Shown here piece by piece: positions 18,690 to 27,879 of a stretch of DNA of 64,000 nt (its first letter is position 1; every line of letters begins with the position of its first letter). The stretch is from Streptococcus anginosus subsp. whileyi MAS624 (GTDB taxonomy: Bacteria; Bacillota; Bacilli; Lactobacillales; Streptococcaceae), in NCBI RefSeq assembly GCF_000478925.1, contig NZ_AP013072.1, forward strand, positions 660,501 through 724,500. Direction: 5' to 3'. The notes under the pieces were generated by a model that saw only the letters and a program-made list of their open reading frames with translations, searched no databases and was not told the DNA's origin. The position numbers and the translations under genes are program-made.

Positions 18690-19328
18690 ATGAAAGAAAA
18701 AACTTTTCCATTGATTTCTGATGATGAGATTATGCTATCAGAAATGCCGCGTATGAATCTTTACGATGAAAGCGATCTTATCAGTAATATAAATGGTGAC
18801 TATGTTGATAAAAATTATTTAGAATGGGAACCAATTGTAAAGAAAATTGCAGACAGTCAAGTAAAAGAAGGAAAAGCTTACCAAGCAACTTCAGCTATTC
18901 CGTCTGATGAAGTCGCCAAACCTGCCCCAAAAAGTTATGCAGAATTGGCTAGAGAAGAAGCCAGAGCGGATTTGAAAAAGAAACGTTCAGCAGCTTATTT
19001 GACATCGGATTTTACTGCTAAAAAGCGCTCTTATCCTGCTGTTACGAATAGTAACACAGCTATTTCACATCAACCAACAGCATTTTTCCAAAAGGAAAAT
19101 GGTAGTGAACTGGCAAAATACAGTCGGAATTTGAAACAGGACCAATATATTTTGGCAGATATCAAGACGGTGCCTTCTGTACATCAACCAAATGAATTAC
19201 CCAAAAAAGCTAAAAATAATTATGACTTTTTAAAAACAAGTCAAATTTACAATAAAAAAGAATTGCAAAGCCAAAGAGAGCGCCGGATAGCGCAAGAGCT
19301 AAATTTAACACGGCTGGAAGAAAAATAA
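18690..19328 (+). CDS. Conserved hypothetical protein between the SNF2 helicase and murC
   Basis: I do not recognise a domain. The 212 residues are polar and probably largely disordered, with no membrane segment. There is an acidic N-terminal part (FPLISDDEIMLSEMPRM), a Lys/Ala-rich middle (SYAELAREEARADLKKKRS) and a basic C-terminal helix (KKELQSQRERRIAQELN). ATG 18690 follows AAAGGA by 9 bases; GTG 18669 has no such site. It sits 41 bases after the helicase gene and before murC, an arrangement I know from other streptococci. Confidence 0.8.
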   Translation: MKEKTFPLISDDEIMLSEMPRMNLYDESDLISNINGDYVDKNYLEWEPIVKKIADSQVKEGKAYQATSAIPSDEVAKPAPKSYAELAREEARADLKKKRSAAYLTSDFTAKKRSYPAVTNSNTAISHQPTAFFQKENGSELAKYSRNLKQDQYILADIKTVPSVHQPNELPKKAKNNYDFLKTSQIYNKKELQSQRERRIAQELNLTRLEEK

Positions 19329-19408
19329 TCGAACGTTGACAAGAGCAATTATTTTTGTGTGAACTTGGTTTCACTAAATTTAACGCTCTTAGTATTTAAG
19401 GAGAAATT

Positions 19409-20740
19409 ATGACAAAAACCTATCATTTTATCGGGATTAAAGGCTCTGGAATGAGTGCCTTAGCATTGATGCTGCATCAAATGGGACATCACGTTCAGGG
19501 AAGTGATGTGGAAAAATATTATTTTACACAACGTGGCTTAGAACAAGCAGGGATTAAAATCCTGCCTTTTGACGAAAAAAATCTTCAAGCAGATGTAGAA
19601 GTCATTGCAGGAAATGCTTTCCGTCCGAATAATAATATTGAAATTGCCTACGCTGATGCAAATGGAATTTCTTATAAGCGCTACCATGAATTCCTTGGAA
19701 CCTTCATGCGTGATTTTGTCAGCATGGGAGTGGCAGGTGCACACGGAAAGACATCAACGACGGGTATGTTGGCACACGTTTTGTCAAACATTACGGATAC
19801 CAGTTATCTGATTGGTGACGGGACGGGGCGCGGCTCTGCAAATGCGAAATACTTTGCATTTGAAGCAGATGAATACGAACGTCATTTTATGCCTTATCAT
19901 CCCGAATATTCAATTATCACGAATATTGACTTCGACCACCCAGATTATTTCACCAGCTTAGAAGATGTTTTCAATGCTTTTAATGATTATGCTAAGCAAG
20001 TTAGCAAAGGGTTATTTGTTTACGGTGAAGACAAAGAATTGCGCCGGGTCACAGCTAACGCTCCTATTTATTACTATGGCTTTAAGGAGGGTAATGACTT
20101 TATCGCTCATGATTTACTTCGTTCTACAACGGGTTCTAGCTTTAAAGTCTCTTTCCGTGGCGAAGAATTAGGAGAATTTAAGATTCCTAGCTTTGGTCGT
20201 CATAATATTATGAATGCAACAGCAGTTATTGGTTTGTTATACACCGCTGGATTTGATTTGAATTTAGTTCGGGAGCATTTAGTCACTTTTGGTGGTGTGA
20301 AACGTCGCTTCACTGAAAAAGTGGTCAATGGGACGACGATTATTGATGATTTTGCGCATCATCCAACTGAAATTATTGCGACTTTGGATGCAGCTCGCCA
20401 GAAATATCCAAGTAAAGAAATTGTTGCGATTTTCCAACCACATACTTTTACCAGAACCATTGCACTTTTGGACGAATTTGCCGAAGCCTTGAACCAAGCC
20501 GATGCTGTTTATTTGGCGCAAATCTATGGTTCTGCGCGTGAGGTGGATCACGGAGATGTCAAAGTAGAAGATTTAGCTGAAAAAATTATCAAAAAGGCAG
20601 AAATTATTACTGTTGACAATGTTTCGCCATTGTTAGAACACCCAAATGCTGTTTATGTTTTCATGGGAGCTGGGGATATTCAGACTTATGAATATTCTTT
20701 TGAACGTTTGCTATCCAATTTGACAAGCAATGTCCAGTAA
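19409..20740 (+). CDS. murC: UDP-N-acetylmuramate--L-alanine ligase MurC
   Basis: The 443-residue ATP-dependent ligase adds the first amino acid, L-Ala, to UDP-MurNAc in cytoplasmic peptidoglycan synthesis. The N-terminal UDP-binding domain begins [19 protein letters not shown]. The ATP loop is [10 protein letters not shown], and the C-terminal domain carries [12 protein letters not shown]-like residues ([13 protein letters not shown]) and FQPHTFTR. Length and order are typical. AAGGAG precedes the start. The following GNAT gene overlaps its stop by 11 bases. Confidence 0.97.
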   Translation: MTKTYHFIGIKGSGMSALALMLHQMGHHVQGSDVEKYYFTQRGLEQAGIKILPFDEKNLQADVEVIAGNAFRPNNNIEIAYADANGISYKRYHEFLGTFMRDFVSMGVAGAHGKTSTTGMLAHVLSNITDTSYLIGDGTGRGSANAKYFAFEADEYERHFMPYHPEYSIITNIDFDHPDYFTSLEDVFNAFNDYAKQVSKGLFVYGEDKELRRVTANAPIYYYGFKEGNDFIAHDLLRSTTGSSFKVSFRGEELGEFKIPSFGRHNIMNATAVIGLLYTAGFDLNLVREHLVTFGGVKRRFTEKVVNGTTIIDDFAHHPTEIIATLDAARQKYPSKEIVAIFQPHTFTRTIALLDEFAEALNQADAVYLAQIYGSAREVDHGDVKVEDLAEKIIKKAEIITVDNVSPLLEHPNAVYVFMGAGDIQTYEYSFERLLSNLTSNVQ

Positions 20741-21254
20741 TCTAATACCACAAGTCACCCTTCGAGAAGCTTCTTTGGAAGATTGGAAGGCAATCGTTGC
20801 GATTGAGGAGGCGAATTTTTCCACAGAAGCAGCTGGTGCAGAAACAATCCAAAAATGGATTGAACAGGGTCAAACGAACTTTTTAATAGCGGAATTAAAT
20901 GAGAAAATAGCTAGCTACCTTGTAGGGTCAGCCGTTTTTTCACGTCATTTGACAAAGGAAATGATAGACAATTCGTCAAAGTGGCAGCAAGATTCTGATT
21001 TTATGACGATTCAGCGCTTATCCAGTCATCCAGATTTTAAAGAGCAGGGACTGGGAACTTTGCTTTTAGCTGCTTGCAAAGAAATAGCTGTTGCACAAAA
21101 TCAGAAAGGCCTTCAGCTGGTTTGTTCAGATGATTTGATTTCTTACTACGAAATGAATGCTTTCATAAATGAAGGAATTTCTGAAAGGGGAGATAGCCAT
21201 GCTATTTTACATGAATTCGTTTGGGAAAATCCATATTTTAAGGAGGGAAAATGA
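20730..21254 (+). CDS. GNAT family N-acetyltransferase (first of a pair)
   Basis: A 174-residue acetyltransferase with the GNAT acetyl-CoA motif ([24 protein letters not shown]) and a C-terminal [19 protein letters not shown]. It resembles the next gene in sequence (both have xxYYExxxFINEGxS), which points to a tandem duplication. Substrate unknown. The start overlaps murC by 11 bases, implying translational coupling. Confidence 0.87.
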   Translation: MSSNLIPQVTLREASLEDWKAIVAIEEANFSTEAAGAETIQKWIEQGQTNFLIAELNEKIASYLVGSAVFSRHLTKEMIDNSSKWQQDSDFMTIQRLSSHPDFKEQGLGTLLLAACKEIAVAQNQKGLQLVCSDDLISYYEMNAFINEGISERGDSHAILHEFVWENPYFKEGK

Positions 21255-21745
21255 AGATTAGACAGGCAAATTTATCAGATTTGGATGCTATTACGACTAT
21301 TGAATGGGAAAACTTTGGACCAGAAGAAGCTCTGAGTCGAGATATTTTAGAAGCCCATATCCAAAAACTAACAACCAGTTTCTTAGTAGCTGAACGAGAC
21401 GGTCAGATTTTAGGATACCTTGAAGGACCTGTTCGTCCAGAACGCCATTTAGTAGATCAATCCTTTACTTCTGAGGTAGAAGATTATAGTCATTTGACAG
21501 ACCATTATATTTCGTTGACCAGTTTATCTATTGCTAAAAATGCTCAAAATATGGGGTTAGGTAGAAGTTTGTTGAATGCAATGAAGGATATTGCTGTTCG
21601 CGACCAGCGTTTGGGAATCAACTTAACCTGTCATGATTACTTGGTCACTTACTATGAAAAACATGGTTTTATCAACGAGGGTGTATCCCAATCTACTTAT
21701 GCAGGTGAAGTTTGGTATGATATGCTTTGGAAAACTCCCAAATAG
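21251..21745 (+). CDS. GNAT family N-acetyltransferase (second of a pair)
   Basis: A 164-residue paralogue of the preceding gene. The acetyl-CoA-binding motif is LSIAKNAQNMGLGRSLLNAMKDIAV, and the C-terminal motif LVTYYEKHGFINEGVSQS is shared with the neighbour. AAGGAGGG precedes the start, and the gene overlaps the neighbour by 4 bases (ATGA). The substrate is not evident. Linkage to murC and mltG suggests expression with cell-wall genes, not necessarily a wall function. Confidence 0.87.
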   Translation: MKIRQANLSDLDAITTIEWENFGPEEALSRDILEAHIQKLTTSFLVAERDGQILGYLEGPVRPERHLVDQSFTSEVEDYSHLTDHYISLTSLSIAKNAQNMGLGRSLLNAMKDIAVRDQRLGINLTCHDYLVTYYEKHGFINEGVSQSTYAGEVWYDMLWKTPK

Positions 21746-21859
21746 TGGAGAAAAGAATTGATTATTCTGTAGGATGCTTGAAAGAAAGGCATTCTCTTAT
21801 TGCTTTTCTTTACCTTTTAAGATATAATAGTAGGGATATTGAACAAGGAGGTCAACTAT

Positions 21860-23467
21860 TTGGCTGAAGATTCACAAGAAAAAGAAGGGCTGAGTTTTAA
21901 AGAACAGATTCTGCGCGACTTGGCTAAAGCAAAGGGAACTGAACAACCAAAACCTGTAGAAGAATCTAATGACTTGCAGGAAAAGTTAGGTTTGGGTCAA
22001 TCTGTGCTTCCTTCTGCACAAGAAGAAGAGAAAGCAACCGCTTCTGAAACGGATATACCAAAAGTTCAAAAAGAAGAAAGTGGCGAACCAGAGCCAGCTC
22101 CTTTAGAAAGTCCTCTTCCAACCGTTGAACAAATAGAAGCCGAAGCAGTAGCTAGGGAAGAAGAAAAAGAGTTTAATACTCATACGACGAAAGTCCCTGT
22201 TTCTTACCCAACCAATCAAGCGGTTGAAGAAAGTAAAGCTCCGGAAGAATTGGTTCGACCTGTAGTTTACGGAACGGAGCAAGACACAAAGAAACTTTCC
22301 CGTTCAAATCGGACTGCTCAAACGATTAACACGAAGAAGCGTCAAAACAAAATCGCCGGAAAAATCGTCAAAACGGTCTTAATTTTACTGCTTTTAGGGA
22401 TTGGTTTAACTGGTTTCTTTGCTTATCACTATGTTACCTCAGCTTTACAACCAGTTGATGCGAAAAATACAAAGTATGTGACGGTTAAGATTCCGACTGG
22501 GTCTAGCACCAAAGCAATTGGAACGGTCTTGGAAAAAGCTGGTTTGATCAAAAATGCTCAGATTTTTAGCTATTATGCTAAGTTTAATAACTATGCAGAT
22601 TTCCAATCGGGTTATTACAATCTGCAAAAGAGCATGAGTTTGGATACGATTGCTAAAAAGCTACAGCAAGGTGGAACGGATACTCCGCAGGATCCCTCAA
22701 TTGGAAAATTGACCATTCCAGAAGGATATACGATTGACCAAATTGCAAAAACGATTGCGAAGTTGAAGAAAAATAAATTGTCTTCGGATACGTTCTTAAA
22801 GAAAGTGCAAGATGATAATTTTATCACTCAGGAAGCTACAAAATATCCAAACTTATTAGGCAATTTAGCTAAAAAAGAGAGCGGTGTTAAGTATCGCTTA
22901 GAAGGCTATCTTTTCCCTGCTACTTACAATGTGACCGACAGCACAACTGCTGAAACGCTCATTGACCAAATGTTAGCAGCAATGGATAAAACCATGTCGC
23001 AATATTATGATGTTTTAGCTTCAAAGAACTTGACTGTGCACGATGTTTTGACAATTGCGTCCTTGGTTGAAAAAGAAGGTTCAACAGATCAAGATCGAAA
23101 AAACATCGCAAGTGTCTTTTACAATCGTTTAAATCAAAATATGCCTTTGCAAAGCAATATTGCAATTTTGTATGCTCAAGGAAAGCTTGGTCAAAAGACA
23201 ACCTTAGCAGAAGACGCTGCGATTGATACTAATATTGATTCGCCTTACAATGTTTATAAAAATACCGGTTTAATGCCTGGTCCTGTAGACAATCCTAGTC
23301 TTTCTGCTATTGAAGCGACTGTCAATCCAGCCAAAACGGATTATCTTTACTTCGTAGCTAATACAGAAACAGGAAATGTTTATTTCGCAAATACCTATGA
23401 AGAACATGAAAAAAATGTTCAAGAACATGTTAATAGTAAATTGACACAATCAAGTAGTTCAAATTAA
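21860..23467 (+). CDS. mltG: Endolytic transglycosylase MltG
   Basis: A 535-residue membrane-anchored lytic transglycosylase (YceG-like) that cuts nascent glycan strands; in pneumococcus MltG is tied to peripheral wall synthesis. It has a long acidic cytoplasmic N-terminal region (1 to about 160), one membrane helix (VLILLLLGIGLTGFFAYHYV), a LysM-like segment and the YceG domain with the catalytic Glu near 404 (ASLVEKEG). TTG 21860 is chosen because AAGGAGGT lies 7 bases upstream. The TTG at 21839 overlaps that site and lacks its own. Confidence 0.92.
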   Translation: MAEDSQEKEGLSFKEQILRDLAKAKGTEQPKPVEESNDLQEKLGLGQSVLPSAQEEEKATASETDIPKVQKEESGEPEPAPLESPLPTVEQIEAEAVAREEEKEFNTHTTKVPVSYPTNQAVEESKAPEELVRPVVYGTEQDTKKLSRSNRTAQTINTKKRQNKIAGKIVKTVLILLLLGIGLTGFFAYHYVTSALQPVDAKNTKYVTVKIPTGSSTKAIGTVLEKAGLIKNAQIFSYYAKFNNYADFQSGYYNLQKSMSLDTIAKKLQQGGTDTPQDPSIGKLTIPEGYTIDQIAKTIAKLKKNKLSSDTFLKKVQDDNFITQEATKYPNLLGNLAKKESGVKYRLEGYLFPATYNVTDSTTAETLIDQMLAAMDKTMSQYYDVLASKNLTVHDVLTIASLVEKEGSTDQDRKNIASVFYNRLNQNMPLQSNIAILYAQGKLGQKTTLAEDAAIDTNIDSPYNVYKNTGLMPGPVDNPSLSAIEATVNPAKTDYLYFVANTETGNVYFANTYEEHEKNVQEHVNSKLTQSSSSN

Positions 23468-23919
23468 AAAAGCGGGACAAAATCGTAACTTTTAAAACTT
23501 GATTTTGTTCTACTTCTGATCAATGATGTATAAGTCTAAAAAGATTGCTACAAGTGTATTTTAGACTAGATGAAGAATGCACCTTGCAAAGCAAGCGAAT
23601 ATTAAAAAGAAGCTGGGACGAAAGTCTCCAGCTTCAAAGTATAAAGTATATAGTTATAATAAACCAACGGCGCAGCTACTGATTGCTCAAAGCATTGCTT
23701 TGAGGTGGCGGATAGAACTTGTAAAGCAAATCTCAAAGTTGTTTGCTTTTGAAGCTCGGAAGAACACTTTTGACAAAAACTTTGTTTTCTTTATCCACCA
23801 CCTCAACAGTCTCCCAGACTGTTGAGCAACCCTGCGGGGGTGAGACTAGGAACTAAAATTTTCAAGATGAGTTCTGTCCCACTCCCTCTTTATTTTAAAA
23901 ATAGAAAGAAGAAAAAACA
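23468..23919 (+). repeat. Intergenic repeat, copy B, with a second fragment in front
   Basis: This 450-bp stretch holds no supported gene. From 23611 to 23906 it carries the same ordered landmarks as 13413-13706 in inverse orientation: GAAGCTGGGAC, CAGCTTC, TAGTTATAAT, GGCGCAGC, CCTGCGGGGGTGAG, CCCACTCCCTCTTTATTTT. A related end (AGCGGGACAAAATCG) occurs again at 23473. The middle (GCTCAAAGCATTGCTTTGAG) resembles intergenic repeats widespread in pneumococcus. A hairpin (CTCAACAGTC.. with GACTGTTGAG) lies at 23801-23826. Confidence 0.65.
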
Positions 23920-24402
23920 ATGGCAGAAAAAACTTATCCCATGACCCTTGAAGAAAAGGAAAAACTTGAAAAAGAATTAGAAGAATTAAAACTAGTTCGC
24001 CGTCCAGAAGTGGTAGAACGTATTAAAATAGCTCGTTCTTATGGTGACTTATCAGAAAATAGTGAGTATGAAGCAGCCAAAGATGAGCAGGCTTTTGTTG
24101 AAGGACAAATCTCAAGTCTGGAAACTAAGATTCGTTACGCTGAAATTGTAAATAGCGATGCAGTGGCACAAGATGAAATTGCTATCGGTAAGACCGTTAC
24201 GATTCAAGAAGTTGGTGAAACGGATGAAGAAGTCTATATGATTGTGGGTGCAGCAGGAGCAGATGCTTTTGCTGGAAAGGTTTCTAATGAAAGTCCTATT
24301 GGACAAGCTCTAATTGGCAAGAAAACAGGCGATACTGCTACAGTTGAAACACCTGTGGGCAGTTATGATGTAAAAATCCTAAAAGTCGAAAAAACAGCTT
24401 AA
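23920..24402 (+). CDS. greA: Transcription elongation factor GreA
   Basis: The 160-residue GreA enters the RNA polymerase secondary channel and stimulates cleavage of backtracked RNA. The N-terminal antiparallel coiled coil (about 1-75) carries the acidic tip region [24 protein letters not shown]. The C-terminal FKBP-like domain ends [30 protein letters not shown]. The length is standard. A strong ribosome-binding site (AGAAAGAAG) precedes the start. Confidence 0.97.
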   Translation: MAEKTYPMTLEEKEKLEKELEELKLVRRPEVVERIKIARSYGDLSENSEYEAAKDEQAFVEGQISSLETKIRYAEIVNSDAVAQDEIAIGKTVTIQEVGETDEEVYMIVGAAGADAFAGKVSNESPIGQALIGKKTGDTATVETPVGSYDVKILKVEKTA

Positions 24403-24413
24403 AAAATAAAGGA

Positions 24414-24460
24414 TTGGGATAGGTTGATGGCTGCGATAGCAACTATGAAACCTGTCCCAA
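24414..24460 (+). terminator. Likely terminator of greA
   Basis: TTGGGATAGGTT pairs with AAACCTGTCCCAA. The following bases are T-rich but interrupted, so efficiency is uncertain. Confidence 0.55.
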
Positions 24461-24499
24461 ATTCTTATCTATTTGATACAAAGTTTAGAGGAGAAAAAT

Positions 24500-24964
24500 A
24501 TGTCCCGTAAATCTCAAGTAATTTTAACTAATATGTGTCTGATTGAAGACGATCAGAATCGCATTGTCATGCAGATTCGTGACCCCAAGATGTATTCTTG
24601 GTCAGGAGCAGCTTTACCTGGTGGACATATAGAAGAAAAGGAGAGCCTCCACCAAGCAGTTGTGCGTGAAATTTATGAAGAAACGGGACTAACAATCCAT
24701 CATCCTAGACTGGTTGGTATGAAACATTGGTACACGGCAGAAGGCATTCGTTATCTGGTCTTTCTTTATCGCACAAATGAATTTTCAGGACATCTCCGCT
24801 CATCAGAAGAAGGTGAAGTTAAGTGGGTGGCGCGTGAAGAGTTGGACACTCTCGAATTGGCTTATGATTTAAAAAATTTGCTACGTATTTTTGATGATAA
24901 ATCGTTGTCAGAATTGTTTTATAGTGAACGCTTAGAAAATGATTTTGTTCGTGAATTTTGGTAA
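24500..24964 (+). CDS. Nudix hydrolase
   Basis: A 154-residue Nudix pyrophosphohydrolase with the complete Nudix box (GGHIEEKESLHQAVVREIYE followed by ETGL). The N-terminal half (VILTNMCLIEDDQNRIVMQ) and the length suit the 8-oxo-dGTP diphosphatase (MutX-like) group, but substrate cannot be fixed from sequence. ATG 24500 follows AGAGGAG by a normal distance. It stands alone between greA and the HxlR gene. Confidence 0.88.
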   Translation: MSRKSQVILTNMCLIEDDQNRIVMQIRDPKMYSWSGAALPGGHIEEKESLHQAVVREIYEETGLTIHHPRLVGMKHWYTAEGIRYLVFLYRTNEFSGHLRSSEEGEVKWVAREELDTLELAYDLKNLLRIFDDKSLSELFYSERLENDFVREFW

Positions 24965-25083
24965 GTTTATTTTGAAATGAGAATATTCTGTCGTTCAAGT
25001 TGATATTTGAAGTTTACTGTTTTATCGGAACACGAAATATTCCTACATGTAATTATTTGAATCATTTTATAAATTTTTTTGCC

Positions 25084-25380
25084 CTAATCGTTGATTTGTA
25101 GTAGTAATATTAGCAAATCTTGTCCTTTATCAGTCAGAGAATACTGGGTGTGGAGCGGCCATGTTTTAAAGTCTTCTCTAGCGATAAGCTTGTGTTGCAT
25201 TAGGTCGTCTAAAGAGCGAATTAGCATAGTTTTTGTGATGCCTTCTACTTCACGTTGTAATTGGTTAAAACGTATCGGTTCGTGCTTCGAGATGCTCCAA
25301 AAGATCTGGAGTTTCCATTTTCCTGAAAGAGCATCCATGACGCTAGTTAAACCGCAGTTCCAATTTGGTTTTGTTTGCAC
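25084..25380 (-). CDS. HxlR family transcriptional regulator
   Basis: A 98-residue MarR-like winged-helix regulator of the HxlR/YodB group, many of which sense quinones or electrophiles through a conserved N-terminal Cys. The Cys is present (NWNCGLTSVMDALSGKW), as is the wing segment EGITKTMLIRSLDDLMQHKLI. The start is GTG at 25380 after AAAAGGAG. It is divergent from a nitroreductase gene with overlapping -10 elements and an inverted repeat between them. Regulation of that neighbour is therefore the likely role. Confidence 0.9.
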   Translation of the reverse strand: MQTKPNWNCGLTSVMDALSGKWKLQIFWSISKHEPIRFNQLQREVEGITKTMLIRSLDDLMQHKLIAREDFKTWPLHTQYSLTDKGQDLLILLLQIND

Positions 25381-25396
25381 AGTCTTTCTCCTTTTA

Positions 25397-25449
25397 AGTA
25401 GGTCACAAAAAAGTGCCTACTGTTTTTTTCTCGTTAACTCTATTATAAT
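25397..25449. promoter_or_regulatory. Operator-like inverted repeat and divergent -10 elements
   Basis: AGTAGGTCAC and GTGCCTACT (25397-25421) form an imperfect inverted repeat around AAAAAA. Overlapping -10 sequences for the two divergent genes lie at 25442-25449 (minus TATAAT 25442-25447, plus TATAAT 25444-25449). The inverted repeat falls in the hxlR leader and upstream of the nitroreductase promoter, the expected place for autoregulation. Confidence 0.6.
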
Positions 25450-25481
25450 AAAGCTATCTTAATAAAACAAGGAGGCTTATA

Positions 25482-26096
25482 ATGAATAACTATTTACACT
25501 TTTTAGATGAGCGTGTATCCGTTCGGCAGTTTGATCCTGATGCCATTTTATCAAACGATCTTATCAAGGAAATGCTAAAGCATGCTAGCTATGCTCCATC
25601 CAGCAACAATTTCCAACCTTGGCGCGTTGTGGTTGTTAAAAACAAGAAAAAGCAAAAAGAGCTAAAGAGACTATCAGCTCACCAACCACAAGTTGAGACA
25701 GCTTCAGCGGTATTTCTTCTGTTTGGGGATAAAGAGTCCTATAATTTAGAGAGATGGCAGGCTTTTCATTTGAAAAAAGGAGTCATTACAGAGGATAATG
25801 CGGCTGAACGCACTAATAGAATTCGTCAGTATTTTGCTCTTCACCCTGAAGACAAGGAGATTGAGGGATTGCGATTGGATGTTGGTCTATTTGCTATGAA
25901 TCTCATGCAGGTGGTGCGAGCTTTTGGCTATGATAGCGTACCTATGTGGGGTGTTGATTTTGAGGCAATAAAAACTTATCTCAAAGTACCGAATGATTGG
26001 GAACCAATTTTGATGCTGCCAGTGGGAAAGGCCTTGCAGGCGGGTTATCCACATGTGAGAAAGTCTGTTGAAGAATTTGCCGAAATCATTGAATAG
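25482..26096 (+). CDS. Nitroreductase family protein, HxlR-linked
   Basis: A 204-residue FMN-dependent oxidoreductase. N-terminal LDERVSVRQFDPDAILS and SYAPSSNNFQPWRVVVV are the flavin phosphate and ring contacts of the family; the C-terminal half has GYDSVPMWGVDFEAI. It is divergent from the HxlR regulator, as in B. subtilis YodB/YodC-type pairs, so induction by quinone or diamide-like electrophiles is a sound inference. AAGGAGG precedes the start. It is only distantly similar to the nitroreductase at 12.7 kb. Confidence 0.9.
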   Translation: MNNYLHFLDERVSVRQFDPDAILSNDLIKEMLKHASYAPSSNNFQPWRVVVVKNKKKQKELKRLSAHQPQVETASAVFLLFGDKESYNLERWQAFHLKKGVITEDNAAERTNRIRQYFALHPEDKEIEGLRLDVGLFAMNLMQVVRAFGYDSVPMWGVDFEAIKTYLKVPNDWEPILMLPVGKALQAGYPHVRKSVEEFAEIIE

Positions 26097-26500
26097 AATA
26101 ATGTTGTGAGTAATAAAAACATAATATACTATTCAAAGATGACTAACTCAAATATGTGTAAGGCTAGCTTTTGGATTTGTCCAGTCGCTTTATAGATGAT
26201 AATGCTACAAGATTATTTAATTTCATTATCTTGCAATAATAAATAGATAAAGAGATATGATATCGATAATTGAGAGTATAGGTAATTTAGTTAAGAGTGA
26301 AAAAATATTTAGCAAGTTCGACCTATTTACGATAACCTTACAAATTTATTCCATTGAATTAATAAAATGAAATTCCAATACTTCTAATTTATTTCTTTCA
26401 ATATAGAGACAAATTACTTTTTCAAGTAATCAAGCTTGCTCAATGTTTAAAAATAGCAACGGAACTCTAACTAAAGTATTCATTATTATTGTAAAAAGAA
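26097..26500. other. AT-rich intergenic region without recognised features
   Basis: About 400 bp between the nitroreductase gene and the yidC terminator. I see no ORF with a ribosome-binding site, no repeat shared with other parts of the window, and no convincing structured RNA. It may be decayed sequence. Confidence 0.5.
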
Positions 26501-26567
26501 AAACTGAAGAAAAGTCCCTGAAACAGACTTTTCTTCAGTTTAAGCTGGAATGATTGTTCCAGCTCTT
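26501..26567 (-). terminator. Double terminator downstream of yidC
   Basis: AAACTGAAGAAAAGTC and GACTTTTCTTCAGTTT make a perfect 16-bp stem (26501-26541) with a T-rich run on the minus strand. A second hairpin (AGCTGGAA/TTCCAGCT) lies at 26543-26564, next to the yidC stop. Confidence 0.88.
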
Positions 26568-26571
26568 TTGT

Positions 26572-27489
26572 TTATCTTGAACGTTGTTTTCCAGCGTTAC
26601 GATTTTTCTTTTTATTTTGTTTTCTATTTTCAATAACGGCCTGTGCTTGAGGTATCACATCTTTTTTACGACCAGAATTTTTAATGGCTTTAGGTGGATT
26701 ATTTTTGTATTCTTCAGCTACGCGTTTTCTGAGCTGAGGACGGATGTAATGATTGATAATCAATTGTTGGATAATCATGATGAAACCACCGACTACCCAG
26801 TAAAGTGTAACACCTGCTGGAGCTGTGAACGAGAAGATGACAATCATGAGCGGACTCATATACATCATTTTCTTCATTTGCTCTTTTTGAACCTCATCAA
26901 CGCCGACAAGGGTCAAAGCAGATTGAATGAAATACAGAATTCCGACGATAATGGTGAGAAGAATGCTGGCTTTTCCGAGTGGAATTCCTAGGAATACACT
27001 CTTAGCTACTCCTTCAGTATATTGAGCAGAGAAGTAAAGGGCAGAGAAAAATGGCAATTGAATCAGGAGAGGAAGACATCCGATACCTCCGAGCATATTG
27101 ACACCATTTTCTTTTTGAGCAGCCATGAGTGCTTGCTGAGCAGCCAGTTTTTCTTCTTGTGTTTCCGCATTCTTCATGCGTTCTTGGATAGGCTCAAAAA
27201 TAGGCTTCAAGTAATTCATCTTTTCTGATTGATAAGTTGATTTCCAAGACTGATAGAGTCCAAGTGGAAGGATAATCAGGCGCACAATCAAGGTAACGAT
27301 GATAATGGCCATACCAAAACCAAGTCCCATATTATTAGCAAAATACTGAATGGCAAGGCTCATTGGTCTTCCGATAATATCCCAGACAAATCCAGCAGGC
27401 TTACCATCTTTTACTTGCACACATCCTGAGAGGAGCAGAAGCATAGATAACCCTAATCCTGAGAATAAGATACGATTTAATTTTTTCAC
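26572..27489 (-). CDS. yidC: Membrane protein insertase YidC (YidC2-like lipoprotein)
   Basis: A 305-residue Oxa1/YidC-family insertase that inserts and folds membrane proteins with or without SecYEG. There is a lipoprotein signal with lipobox LSGC (Cys23), then five membrane segments with the family's hydrophilic-groove region (LIVRLIILPLGLYQSW). The C-terminus is strongly basic (KNSGRKKDVIPQ ... KQNKKKNRNAGKQRS), the feature of streptococcal YidC2 that interacts with ribosomes. The start is GTG at 27489 after AAGGAAA. It is encoded downstream of acyP. Confidence 0.93.
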   Translation of the reverse strand: MKKLNRILFSGLGLSMLLLLSGCVQVKDGKPAGFVWDIIGRPMSLAIQYFANNMGLGFGMAIIIVTLIVRLIILPLGLYQSWKSTYQSEKMNYLKPIFEPIQERMKNAETQEEKLAAQQALMAAQKENGVNMLGGIGCLPLLIQLPFFSALYFSAQYTEGVAKSVFLGIPLGKASILLTIIVGILYFIQSALTLVGVDEVQKEQMKKMMYMSPLMIVIFSFTAPAGVTLYWVVGGFIMIIQQLIINHYIRPQLRKRVAEEYKNNPPKAIKNSGRKKDVIPQAQAVIENRKQNKKKNRNAGKQRSR

Positions 27490-27568
27490 GTGTTTGTTTC
27501 CTTTTTCTAAAAAATAATACCTTTCTATTCTACTGTTTTTTTCCTAAATATACAATAGTTCTTGGGAC

Positions 27569-27847
27569 CTAATTTGCAATTTTAAAATCTGAATAGGAAT
27601 CAAAATTAGCCATTGTGACATCTAAATAGCTGACTTTTGAAAATGGCGTTGGTCCTTTGCGGATTTCTTGGATAAATTTTGCCATGAGTGCAGGATTCTT
27701 CGCTTGTGCTAAAATCTCTACAGTTCCGTCTTCATTATTCCAAACGCGCCCTGTGATACCGCCGATTTCTGTGGCAAGTGTGTAAACACCCCAACGAAAG
27801 CCGACACCTTGCACGCGACCTTGTGCGATCATTCTTACTTTTTGCAT
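27569..27847 (-). CDS. acyP: Acylphosphatase
   Basis: A 92-residue enzyme hydrolysing acyl phosphates. The phosphate-binding loop is QGRVQGVGFRWGVY with its catalytic Arg, and the second signature is GRVWNNEDGTVEI with the catalytic Asn. AAAAAGGAGG precedes the start. It is transcribed towards yidC (79 bases away) and divergent from the rRNA methylase, with which it shares a very short promoter region. Confidence 0.94.
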   Translation of the reverse strand: MQKVRMIAQGRVQGVGFRWGVYTLATEIGGITGRVWNNEDGTVEILAQAKNPALMAKFIQEIRKGPTPFSKVSYLDVTMANFDSYSDFKIAN

Positions 27848-27863
27848 GTGAGCCTCCTTTTTG

Positions 27864-27879
27864 TGATATAATAGTTCTA
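27864..27879 (+). promoter_or_regulatory. Extended -10 promoter giving a probable leaderless mRNA
   Basis: TGA-TATAAT (27864-27872) is an extended -10. The methylase ATG at 27879 lies only 6 bases after it, so transcription should begin at or next to the start codon. No ribosome-binding site exists on this strand. Confidence 0.6.

Noticed and set aside
23577-23825. 82-codon plus-strand frame between mltG and greA
   Set aside because: It lies within repeat copy B, has no ribosome-binding site, and the matching repeat at 13.4 kb does not keep the frame.
25091-25462. 123-codon plus-strand frame across the HxlR gene
   Set aside because: It is antisense to a clear HxlR protein and runs through the divergent promoter region.
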